Part shown: in pieces, positions 1-6,836 of the stretch | Numbering within the stretch: position 1 is the stretch's first letter | Layout of the letters: every line of letters begins with the position of its first letter | Source of the DNA: Clostridia bacterium | GTDB lineage: Bacteria > Bacillota > DSM-16504 > Desulfitibacterales > Desulfitibacteraceae | Reading direction: 5' to 3' | Length of the DNA stretch: 12,380 nucleotides | Assembly: GCA_018333845.1 (NCBI GenBank) | Contig: JAGXSK010000243.1 | Location: 1 to 12,380 of the forward strand | Translations under genes and position numbers: made by a program | The notes under the pieces: generated by a model | The model's database searches: none | What the model was told of the DNA's origin: nothing | The model's input: only the letters and a program-made list of their open reading frames with translations

Positions 1-59
1 ACGAATTTGTTTAAGTAAAAATTGATTATATAGCAGTAAACCTGATATAATTGAGCTCA

Positions 60-140
60 CAATGACACACCCTTTCTTTGGATTTTGGAGTGGTGAGATA
101 CTCAATTATACCAAAAACAGGGGGGTCATTGTTTTTATTT
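60..140 (+). terminator. Candidate intrinsic terminator or attenuator upstream of rlmN
   Basis: CAATGAC at 60-66 can pair with GTCATTG at 125-131. The stem is extended by C68 and C70-C72 pairing with the G-run at 121-124, leaving A67 and A69 bulged. It is followed at once by the T-tract TTTTTATTT (132-140). The large loop contains a second nested hairpin, TTTTGG (83-88) with CCAAAA (111-116), closing over TGAG/CTCA (94-97/101-104). The stem-plus-T-tract form is that of a rho-independent terminator. It would end transcripts entering from the left or attenuate an rlmN leader. No upstream plus-strand gene is recognisable in the first 59 bases, so what it terminates is unknown. The long loop makes this less certain than a compact terminator. 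Confidence 0.4.
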
Positions 141-151
141 GCCATAAAAAC

Positions 152-180
152 TTGAAACCCTTGATATATAAATGTTTTAT
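152..180 (+). promoter_or_regulatory. Candidate sigma-A promoter for rlmN
   Basis: TTGAAA (152-157) is followed after 17 bases by TTTTAT (175-180), a 5/6 and a 4/6 match to the vegetative consensus. It lies just downstream of the T-tract at 132-140 and would give a leader of about 50 bases before the rlmN start. The rest of the 236-base upstream stretch holds the inverted repeats described elsewhere and no convincing gene. This is pattern matching in AT-rich DNA, so confidence is limited. Confidence 0.3.
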
Positions 181-236
181 TGTCTAGAGATTTAAAATAG
201 GTTTACAAAACGATACTAGTTATAGGGGGTGGATAC

Positions 237-1280
237 ATGGAAGATATATTAAACTATACAAGGAAAGAACTAAATAGTCTCTTGGAAGAAGGCGGCTTTC
301 CTGTATATAGAAGCAAGCAGATTTATCAATGGCTCTATACAAAATATGTCAATGACGTTAATCAAATGAATAACCTGCCTGTTAATCTTAGACAATGGCT
401 AATAAACAACTATAACTGGAGATTTCCAAAAGCCATAAGGGAGCAGGTTTCTAAAATTGATGGAACTGCAAAGTTTTTAGTTGAGTTGGTTGATGAACAG
501 ACAATTGAAACAGTCTTAATGTTTCATGGTGGAAAAGCTGCAAAACAAAGAAAGACCCTTTGCGTATCTTCTCAAGTTGGTTGCCCGGTAGGCTGTGTAT
601 TTTGTGCCACTGGCAAAATGGGATTAAAACGAAACCTATCAACTGGAGAGATTATTGGCCAGCTTCTAGCAGTAAGCAGAGTGCATGGGAAAATAGATAA
701 CATTGTATACATGGGCATGGGGGAACCCTTGCTGAATTATGACAATGTTTTAAAATCCATTAGAATAATAACTGATGAAATGGGTTTAAATTTTAGTTCT
801 CGCAAAATAACAATCTCTACCTGTGGGTTGGCACCGGAAATTAAAAAGCTCTCAGAGGAAAAAATACCTTTAACCCTTGCCATTTCCTTACATGCTGCAA
901 ACAATGAGTTAAGAAATGCGCTGGTACCTATAAATAAAAAGTATCCATTAGAGGACTTATTGGGAGCTGTTAAGTATTTTATAAACAAAACTAACAGGAA
1001 AGTCACCTTTGAATATATACTTGCCAAAGATATAAATGACAGCATTCTCCATGCAAAAGAATTAGCTGCATTGTTAAAGGGTTTCCTTTGCAATGTTAAC
1101 ATCATACCTGCTAATCCGGTACCAGGTACAGCAATTAAAAAACCAAATGCCAGGTCTATAGCTAATTTTGTTCAAATTCTTCAGTCCAAGGGAATAGAAA
1201 CAGTTGTACGAAGTGAAAAGGGTGCAGATATTGATGGGGCCTGTGGTCAATTAAAGGCTAGAACTAATGGAAATGATTAA
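237..1280 (+). CDS. rlmN: Dual-specificity rRNA/tRNA (adenine-C2) methyltransferase RlmN
   Basis: This is a cytosolic radical-SAM enzyme of 347 residues, a normal length for the family. By family knowledge it methylates C2 of A2503 in 23S rRNA and of A37 in some tRNAs, supporting translational fidelity. The CX3CX2C cluster motif is C116-C120-C123 and binds the 4Fe-4S cluster. YMGMGEP (158-164) is the typical GEP motif. C336 in GACGQL is the C-terminal cysteine that carries the transient methyl group. The N-terminal region (about 1-90) fits the accessory domain that holds RNA. The ATG at 237 follows GGGGGTGG with good spacing and gives the usual N-terminus. The Cfr paralogue (C8 methylation, drug resistance) is less likely, because this position next to prpC-prkC is the standard rlmN site in Firmicutes. 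The next gene starts after an 84-base gap. Confidence 0.96.
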   Translation: MEDILNYTRKELNSLLEEGGFPVYRSKQIYQWLYTKYVNDVNQMNNLPVNLRQWLINNYNWRFPKAIREQVSKIDGTAKFLVELVDEQTIETVLMFHGGKAAKQRKTLCVSSQVGCPVGCVFCATGKMGLKRNLSTGEIIGQLLAVSRVHGKIDNIVYMGMGEPLLNYDNVLKSIRIITDEMGLNFSSRKITISTCGLAPEIKKLSEEKIPLTLAISLHAANNELRNALVPINKKYPLEDLLGAVKYFINKTNRKVTFEYILAKDINDSILHAKELAALLKGFLCNVNIIPANPVPGTAIKKPNARSIANFVQILQSKGIETVVRSEKGADIDGACGQLKARTNGND

Positions 1281-1364
1281 AAAGAGGAAAATCGCACCTT
1301 TAGGCGAAAATATATACTTGGTAATAGAGCATATTAGCACAAGTATAACATTGGTGGTGAAAAG

Positions 1365-2078
1365 ATGATTGAAGCAGCAGGGCTATCTAAAAAAGGATTG
1401 AGACAGGAAAATCAGGATTCCTTTTTAATTAACCATTGCAAAAAAATATTTTTTGTAGCCGATGGTATGGGAGGCCATAATGCTGGCCAGATTGCAAGCG
1501 CCATTGCTATAAAAACAGCAGAGAGGTTTTTTGAAGATAATAATGACAAGTATTCTGATAAAGCTCTGCTTGTAGCCCATTCTATGACAGCAGCTAATAA
1601 AGACGTGATTAAGTATACCAGCGTTTATCCTGAAACATTAGGCATGGGTACTACCATGACTTTTGTGCATATGGATGATAATGGATTTGCTTATATTGGA
1701 CACGTTGGTGATAGCAGGGCATATTTAATTAACACTAAGGGTATTACCCAATTGACTAATGATCATTCCTATGTTGGCGAGCTTTTGCGCAATGGTGGCA
1801 TTACAGAAGAAGATGCCCTAAATCATCCCCAAAGAAATCTTTTAATGAGAGCAATTGGATGTGCTCCTCAAGTAGATATAGATGTGGTAACACATGAAGT
1901 TAATAAAGGTGATATGATTCTTTTGTGCACTGATGGTCTTTTTAATATGGTAAGCAAAGATGATATTAGGCATATAGTCTTGCAAAATTCGGTAAAAGAT
2001 GCAGTTGATATACTGGTTGATACTGCCTTAAAAAGCGGGGGCAGCGATAACGTTACTGTAGTTCTAATTAAAAACTAA
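1365..2078 (+). CDS. prpC: PP2C-family Ser/Thr protein phosphatase (PrpC/Stp)
   Basis: This 237-residue cytosolic, metal-dependent phosphatase is the size of the bacterial stand-alone PP2C family. It reverses phosphorylation by the PASTA kinase encoded 52 bases downstream and dephosphorylates shared substrates. Visible motifs are ENQD (15-18), ADGMGGH (32-38, with metal-binding D33), GMGTT (93-97), GHVGDSR (112-118), DH (133-134), CTDGL (188-192, D190) and GGSDNVT (225-231, D228). All the acidic residues expected to hold the two catalytic Mn/Mg ions appear to be present, so the enzyme should be active. The ATG at 1365 is preceded by GGTGGTG. The pairing with prkC is one of the most conserved gene neighbourhoods in Gram-positive bacteria. 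Confidence 0.96.
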   Translation: MIEAAGLSKKGLRQENQDSFLINHCKKIFFVADGMGGHNAGQIASAIAIKTAERFFEDNNDKYSDKALLVAHSMTAANKDVIKYTSVYPETLGMGTTMTFVHMDDNGFAYIGHVGDSRAYLINTKGITQLTNDHSYVGELLRNGGITEEDALNHPQRNLLMRAIGCAPQVDIDVVTHEVNKGDMILLCTDGLFNMVSKDDIRHIVLQNSVKDAVDILVDTALKSGGSDNVTVVLIKN

Positions 2079-2130
2079 GACACAGGGACTTTTTCTGGCT
2101 TATTTTACACACAGATTGAGGTGACCTAAT

Positions 2131-3945
2131 ATGGTTGATAGGATGCTAGGAAATCGCTATAAACTATTAACTAAACTTGGTGGCGGAGGTATGGCCGAGG
2201 TCTATAAGGGCTTAGATACCCTTTTGGATAGGCAGGTTACAATTAAAATATTACGAGAGCAATATGCCAGTGATGAAGATTTTGTAAAAAAATTCAGAAG
2301 AGAAGCCCAGGCAGTAGCCCGACTTTCCCACCCAAATATTGTTAGCATTTATGATGTTGGCATTGAAAAAGAAATCCAATACTTGGTAATGGAATATGTA
2401 GAAGGTATAAACCTCAAAGAATATATTTCTGAGCATGCTCCCTTAAGTCAGGATACGTTAGTGAACATTGGAATCCAAATCTGTGATGCATTAGACCATG
2501 CACACAGCAATCAAATTGTTCACAGGGACATTAAACCCCATAACATTTTAATCACCAATACAGGTAAGGTTAAAGTGACGGATTTTGGAATAGCAAGGGC
2601 AGTAACTGAAGCCACTGTTACTTATACTGGTGGGTTTATGGGCTCGGTTCATTATCTTTCACCTGAACAAGCAAAGGGAGATATAACAGATTATAAATCA
2701 GATTTATATTCGGCAGGTGTTGTTTTATATGAAATGGCAACAGGTCATGTACCCTACGAGGGGGAAAGTCCTATAACAATTGCCTTAAAGCATATTCAGG
2801 ATTCTCCCAAAAAACCAACAGAAATAAATCCTGACATTAGTCACAATCTGGAATTTGTAATTTTGAAAGCAATGGAAAGGGAGAAGGATAAAAGATTTTC
2901 AAGTGCTAGAGAAATGAAGTTCTATTTAGAAAAATTGAGTGACAATCAGGTATTTATTCATAGAGAAAAAAAGAATGGTTCATCTAATTTTAATAAAAAC
3001 AAAAAACGCTTGAAGCCTGTTGGTTGGGTGTTAATTGTCCTGTTTACATTGGGACTGTTAGTGGGGGGATTTCTTGTTGCCCAGGAGCTAATAAAAGTTG
3101 ATGAAATAAGAGTACCAGACGTGACTGGCCTTAGTCTGGAGGAAGCTGGCAAAACCCTTGAAAAAGAAGGGTTGAAGGTAGAACTAGGCGATGAGAGATT
3201 TCATTCGACCATACCCAAGAATCATGTAATAGACCAGAACCCAAGGCCTGATAGTATTGTAAGAAAGGGTAGGGTGGTAAAACTGGATATTAGTATGGGC
3301 CCCAGACAAGTAGAGGTTCCTAATGTGATAGGTGACAATATTCGTACTGCCAGAATAAAAATAGAAAATGCTAATCTAACTGTTGATGAGCAAATTGAAG
3401 AGGTATTTAGCGATGTACATCCTGAAGGCAGGGTAGTTGGTCAAAACCCTTTAGGTGGAGGGTTGCAGGACATGGGAGCAGAGGTTTCCCTGGTAGTAAG
3501 CAAAGGCCCCAGACTGGAAAACATCCCAATGCCTGATCTTCGGGGACTAGCCCTGGCAGAGGCTGAAAATACCTTAAGGGAAAAAAGGCTAAATTTAGGT
3601 ATAATATCATATCAGGAAAGTGACCAGTACTTTACAGGACAGGTGGTTAGTCAAGACATTACTCCTGGTGAGACTATCCTACAAGGCAGTACTGTCAACC
3701 TGGTTGTCAGCAGGGGACCAGGCCCCAGGGCACAAACAGCCACAGTAACCATGACTGTACCAAATGATGGACAGGAGCATGTTATTAGGATAGTTGTTGA
3801 AGATTTAAAGGGGACCCGTGAGGAATATTTAAGAAGACATCAGCCAGGTGATTATATAAAGACAGTGGTTCAATTTTATGGACAAGGGATTGTTAAAATA
3901 TATCAGGATGATGTCCTCATCCATGAAAGACCAGTCCCGTCATAG
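2131..3945 (+). CDS. prkC: PASTA-domain Ser/Thr protein kinase PrkC (Stk/PknB type)
   Basis: A 604-residue membrane kinase that, by family knowledge, senses muropeptides or lipid II outside the cell and phosphorylates cell-wall, translation and spore-germination targets inside. The cytosolic kinase domain is about residues 10-268. It shows a glycine loop GGGGMAEVY (17-25), K39, E58, HRDIKPHN (131-138), DFG (151-153), a Thr-rich activation loop (159-166) and SPEQ (177-180). A basic juxtamembrane stretch (about 279-295) precedes one transmembrane helix (about 297-317). Three extracellular PASTA repeats follow (about 324-390, 392-459, 461-530), then a roughly 70-residue C-terminal extension rich in alternating hydrophobic residues. 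The VAIK alanine is Thr (VTIK), while the catalytic residues are intact. GAGGTG precedes the ATG at 2131. The 3' end overlaps an open N-terminal extension of the rsgA frame. Confidence 0.97.
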   Translation: MVDRMLGNRYKLLTKLGGGGMAEVYKGLDTLLDRQVTIKILREQYASDEDFVKKFRREAQAVARLSHPNIVSIYDVGIEKEIQYLVMEYVEGINLKEYISEHAPLSQDTLVNIGIQICDALDHAHSNQIVHRDIKPHNILITNTGKVKVTDFGIARAVTEATVTYTGGFMGSVHYLSPEQAKGDITDYKSDLYSAGVVLYEMATGHVPYEGESPITIALKHIQDSPKKPTEINPDISHNLEFVILKAMEREKDKRFSSAREMKFYLEKLSDNQVFIHREKKNGSSNFNKNKKRLKPVGWVLIVLFTLGLLVGGFLVAQELIKVDEIRVPDVTGLSLEEAGKTLEKEGLKVELGDERFHSTIPKNHVIDQNPRPDSIVRKGRVVKLDISMGPRQVEVPNVIGDNIRTARIKIENANLTVDEQIEEVFSDVHPEGRVVGQNPLGGGLQDMGAEVSLVVSKGPRLENIPMPDLRGLALAEAENTLREKRLNLGIISYQESDQYFTGQVVSQDITPGETILQGSTVNLVVSRGPGPRAQTATVTMTVPNDGQEHVIRIVVEDLKGTREEYLRRHQPGDYIKTVVQFYGQGIVKIYQDDVLIHERPVPS

Positions 3946-4831
3946 GAGGAGATTAACTCTGGAAGGTATTGTATTGAGCAGGTATAGTAGCTTTTACTAT
4001 GTTCAGTCTGGCAACAAAACATGGGAATGCAGGCTGCGGGGAAAGCACAGGCTAAAGAAAACTGATGTAATAGCTGGTGATAAGGTTGAGTTTACTAAAG
4101 TCAATGAAAATCAAGGTGTTATAGAAAAAATTAAACCCAGGACAACAGAACTTTACAGGCCGACTGTGGCTAATGTGACCCAGTTATTAGTCGTAGTTTC
4201 TTTAAAAACCCCCTGTCCAAATTGGACACTTTTGGATAGGCTTTTAGTGTTAGGGGCCTATTCCAACTTAAAGTTAATAATTGCCTTTAATAAAGCAGAT
4301 TTAGCAGATGATGATAGTGTTTTCCTTGCTAAAGAATATGAAAAACTTGGCTATAAAATAGTATTTACAAGTGTGAAAGAAAAAAAAGGAATAGATGAGC
4401 TTCAATACCTTCTAGATAATGAGATTACAGTCCTTGCAGGTCTATCAGGTGTTGGAAAATCAAGCTTAATAAATGCCCTTGAGCCAGAACTCTCATTAAA
4501 AACTGGCGAAGTTAGCTCTAAGGTTGAAATTGGCAAGCATACAACTAGATATGTTCAACTGCTGCCCTTGAGTGGTGGGGGCTTGGTTGCAGATACACCT
4601 GGATTTAGCCAGCTCCATCTTCCCATGGAACTAAAAAGGCAGGAGCTCAGGTTTTTATTTCCTGAAATAGCAAAGTTACAGCAGGACTGTAGGTTTTCGT
4701 CTTGTCTTCATAGGCAGGAACCTGGCTGCAAGGTAAGGGAAAATGTAGAGGCAGGTTTACTGCCAAAATGGCGATATGATAATTATCTAGAGTTTTTAGA
4801 AGAAATAATTGCACAGGAGAGGAAATATTAA
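3923..4831 (+). CDS. rsgA: Small ribosomal subunit biogenesis GTPase RsgA (CpgA/YloQ)
   Basis: This is a circularly permuted GTPase that acts in late maturation of the 30S subunit. Numbered from the ATG at 3923 (302 residues), it has an N-terminal OB fold (about 12-75), NKAD (123-126, G4), GLSGVGKSS (173-181, the P-loop), GKHTTR (204-209, switch I) and DTPGF (224-228, G3). The order G4-G1-G3 marks the permutation. A C-terminal zinc site uses C256, C261, H263 and C269. The start is uncertain. The ATG at 3923 overlaps prkC by 23 bases and has no clear ribosome binding site. A strong AGGAGG (3944-3949) sits 9 bases before an in-frame CTG at 3959, which would give a 290-residue protein aligning with the usual M-x-E-G-x-I N-terminus. 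The stop overlaps the rpe ATG by one base (TAATG), suggesting translational coupling. Confidence 0.94.
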   Translation: MKDQSRHRRRLTLEGIVLSRYSSFYYVQSGNKTWECRLRGKHRLKKTDVIAGDKVEFTKVNENQGVIEKIKPRTTELYRPTVANVTQLLVVVSLKTPCPNWTLLDRLLVLGAYSNLKLIIAFNKADLADDDSVFLAKEYEKLGYKIVFTSVKEKKGIDELQYLLDNEITVLAGLSGVGKSSLINALEPELSLKTGEVSSKVEIGKHTTRYVQLLPLSGGGLVADTPGFSQLHLPMELKRQELRFLFPEIAKLQQDCRFSSCLHRQEPGCKVRENVEAGLLPKWRYDNYLEFLEEIIAQERKY

Positions 4832-5493
4832 TGGAAAATGTAAAAGTTGCCCCTTCCATTTTATCAGCTGATTTTTCTATGCTTAAAGAACAGGTAGAAT
4901 TAGTTGAAAAGGCTGGTGCTCATTGGCTCCATCTGGATGTAATGGATGGTCATTTTGTGCCAAACATTACCTTTGGACCGCCTTTAATAAGCAGCATAAG
5001 AAAGCATTCTTCCTTATTTTTTGACAGTCATTTAATGATAGAACAACCGGAAAAATATATTAAAGACTTTGTGGATGCAGGCTCAGATCTAATAACAGTC
5101 CATGTGGAGACAACTAACCATCTCCATAGACTTATACAAAATATCAAGGATTATGATGTTAAAGCTGGAGTGGCGCTTAATCCAGCTACCCCCCTGGAGA
5201 CAGTTCAATATGTTCTTGGGGAAGTCGATTTAATACTAGTTATGTCAGTTAACCCTGGTTTTGGTGGACAAAAGTTTATTGAAAATTCTCTTGAAAAAAT
5301 CAAGACCCTTTTAGCCTGGAAGAAGATGGGAGGTTATTCATATAATATTCAGGTTGATGGTGGTATTTCTGATAAAAATGCACAAGCTGTACTAAATGCA
5401 GGGGCAGATATACTGGTGGCTGGGTCTTATATTTTCAATTCTAATAATATTGATGAAGCCATCCAAAGATTAAAATCCAATTGTGTCAAATAA
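4831..5493 (+). CDS. rpe: Ribulose-phosphate 3-epimerase
   Basis: A 220-residue cytosolic TIM-barrel enzyme interconverting D-ribulose 5-phosphate and D-xylulose 5-phosphate in the pentose phosphate pathway. Family features are APSILSADF (7-15), HLDVMDGHFVPN (34-45, metal ligands H34 and D36 and catalytic acid D36), DSHLM (65-69, ligand H67), MSVNPGFGGQ (138-147, phosphate loop) and VDGGI (175-179, catalytic and metal-binding D176). Length and all active-site residues are normal. The ATG overlaps the rsgA stop by one base, with GGAGAGG upstream. The gene is the usual partner of rsgA in Firmicutes. Its product pool, ribulose 5-phosphate, is also a substrate of RibBA encoded downstream. The promoter of the riboflavin operon begins inside its last codons. 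Confidence 0.97.
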   Translation: MENVKVAPSILSADFSMLKEQVELVEKAGAHWLHLDVMDGHFVPNITFGPPLISSIRKHSSLFFDSHLMIEQPEKYIKDFVDAGSDLITVHVETTNHLHRLIQNIKDYDVKAGVALNPATPLETVQYVLGEVDLILVMSVNPGFGGQKFIENSLEKIKTLLAWKKMGGYSYNIQVDGGISDKNAQAVLNAGADILVAGSYIFNSNNIDEAIQRLKSNCVK

Positions 5494-5509
5494 TTCTTTG
5501 TGCTATACT
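5481..5509 (+). promoter_or_regulatory. Extended -10 promoter of the riboflavin operon
   Basis: TATACT (5504-5509, 5/6 match) is preceded by TGC, forming an extended -10 element. TTGTGT (5481-5486, weak -35) lies exactly 17 bases upstream. Predicted transcription starts near 5516, about 17 bases before the FMN aptamer. The -35 element lies inside the last codons of rpe. There is no terminator between rpe and this promoter. Confidence 0.65.
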
Positions 5510-5532
5510 TGTACGAGAATAATATTTAAGTA

Positions 5533-5645
5533 CTCCTTCGGGGCAGGGTGAGATTCCCTACCGGCGGTAAAGTCCGTGAGCCATGTAATTGGTTGAACTG
5601 GTGAAATTCCGGTACCGACAGTAATAGTCTGGATGGGAGAGGGGG
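5533..5645 (+). promoter_or_regulatory. FMN riboswitch aptamer (RFN element)
   Basis: The region carries the conserved RFN blocks in order: CTTCGGGGCAGGGTGA near 5537-5551, CCGGCGGTAAAGTCCGTGAG near 5561-5580, CCGACAGTAATAGTCTGGATG near 5615-5635, and a closing strand GAGGGGGG. P1 can form between 5533-5539 and 5639-5645. FMN riboswitches bind flavin mononucleotide and switch off riboflavin synthesis or transport genes. This one lies directly in front of a complete ribDEBAH operon, so feedback repression by FMN is the expected role. The terminator downstream indicates control at transcription elongation. Confidence 0.97.
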
Positions 5646-5698
5646 GCTTTATATATATTTGTGATATATAAGCCTGTCCTTTATGATAGGTTTTTTTT
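5645..5698 (+). terminator. Riboswitch expression platform: antiterminator and intrinsic terminator
   Basis: Terminator: CCTGTC (5673-5678) pairs with GATAGG (5685-5690) around a CTTTAT loop and is followed by eight Ts (5691-5698). G72 and A71 can extend the stem into the first Ts. Antiterminator: GGCTT (5645-5649) pairs with AAGCC (5670-5674), and the AT-rich arms 5651-5656 and 5664-5669 extend the helix with T50 bulged. The antiterminator shares 5673-5674 with the terminator stem and 5645 with the P1 helix. So FMN-bound P1 should free the terminator, and its absence should favour read-through. This is a standard attenuation layout read directly from the sequence. Energies were not computed. 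Confidence 0.85.
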
Positions 5699-5735
5699 AT
5701 TTACTATTATAGTTTAGCGGTATGGAGGCGAAACA

Positions 5736-6836
5736 ATGGATATAATGGACCAGTATTATATGGAACGAACTTTGAACCTGGCTGCTAAAGGTAAGGGACT
5801 TGTTTCCCCCAATCCAATGGTAGGGGCTGTTCTTGTAAATAACGGTCAAATAGTTGGGGAAGGTTATCATAAAGCAGCTGGAGGTCCACATGCTGAGGTA
5901 TTCTGCTTACAGGAAGCAGGACATTTGGCAAAAAACGCAACCTTGTATGTAAGTCTAGAACCATGTTCACATTATGGCAGGACTCCCCCCTGTACAGAAG
6001 CTATAATACGTGCTGGAGTTTCCACGGTTATTGTTGCAATGGAAGATCCTAATCCCCTGATTTCAGGGAGGGGAATAAAACTTTTAAGAGACAAGGGAAT
6101 AGAGGTTGTAACCGGGGTTATGGAGGAAGAGGCTAAAGCTTTAAACGAAATATTCATTAAATATATTACAACAAAGAAACCTTTTGTTGCTGTGAAGGTA
6201 GCAAGCACCCTTGATGGCAAGATAGCCACAAGGATTGGAGATTCAAAATGGATTACTGGTCCTATGGCTAGAGAATATGTCCATCAATTAAGAAATGAAT
6301 ATGATTCTATTCTGGTGGGAATAAATACTGTGTTGGCAGACAATCCTTCACTGAACTGCCGGATTAATAGCCCGACTAAAAGAGATCCAATTAGAATTGT
6401 TTTAGATTCAAAATTAAGAATCCCACTAGATGCAAAAGTAATAAACTCATCTTCTTCTGCTCCTTTGATTGTTTTTACAAATGCAAATAACCAGGAAAAA
6501 GTTAAGGAACTTGCAGAAAAAGGTGTTGAAGTTATTGAACAAAAAGGGGAAACCAGGATAAGCATAGATTTTGTAATGGCCAAATTAGCACAAAGGCAGA
6601 TAAGTAGTGTTTTAGTAGAAGGTGGATCTGATGTAATCTGGTCATTTTTTCAAGAAAATTTTGTGGATAAATATTATATGTTTATAGCTCCCAAAATAAT
6701 TGGAGGTAGAGAGGGAGTGCCGTTAATTGGCGGAGATGGAATTGAGATAATGAATAATGCAATAAAAATGAAATGGAAAGAAACTAGATTCCTTGGAGAT
6801 GATTTGCTGCTAACTTGCTATAGGGAGTTGTTCTAA
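5736..6836 (+). CDS. ribD: Bifunctional riboflavin biosynthesis deaminase/reductase RibD
   Basis: Catalyses the second and third steps of riboflavin synthesis: deamination of the diaminopyrimidinone ribosyl phosphate and NADPH reduction of the ribosyl side chain to ribityl. The 366-residue length is typical of the fused bacterial enzyme. The N-terminal deaminase domain (about 5-145) has SPNPMVGAV (24-32) and zinc ligands H52 (HAE, with catalytic E54), C77 (EPCSHYGRTPPC) and C86. The C-terminal reductase domain (about 148-366) begins KPFVAVKVASTLDGKIAT and carries VEGGSDV (294-300). The ATG at 5736 follows GGAGGCG and sits 37 bases past the riboswitch T-tract. The stop is immediately followed by the ribE ATG with no gap, indicating translational coupling. 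Confidence 0.97.
   Translation: MDIMDQYYMERTLNLAAKGKGLVSPNPMVGAVLVNNGQIVGEGYHKAAGGPHAEVFCLQEAGHLAKNATLYVSLEPCSHYGRTPPCTEAIIRAGVSTVIVAMEDPNPLISGRGIKLLRDKGIEVVTGVMEEEAKALNEIFIKYITTKKPFVAVKVASTLDGKIATRIGDSKWITGPMAREYVHQLRNEYDSILVGINTVLADNPSLNCRINSPTKRDPIRIVLDSKLRIPLDAKVINSSSSAPLIVFTNANNQEKVKELAEKGVEVIEQKGETRISIDFVMAKLAQRQISSVLVEGGSDVIWSFFQENFVDKYYMFIAPKIIGGREGVPLIGGDGIEIMNNAIKMKWKETRFLGDDLLLTCYRELF

Noticed and set aside
22..51. Plus-strand promoter-like TTGATT with TATAAT 18 bases away
   Set aside because: The TATAAT is part of the inverted-repeat arm at 46-60 and would start transcription about 180 bases before rlmN through a terminator-like hairpin. TTGAAA/TTTTAT at 152-180 is a simpler candidate.
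737..1105. 122-codon minus-strand frame within rlmN
   Set aside because: Antisense to the conserved radical-SAM core, with no independent support.
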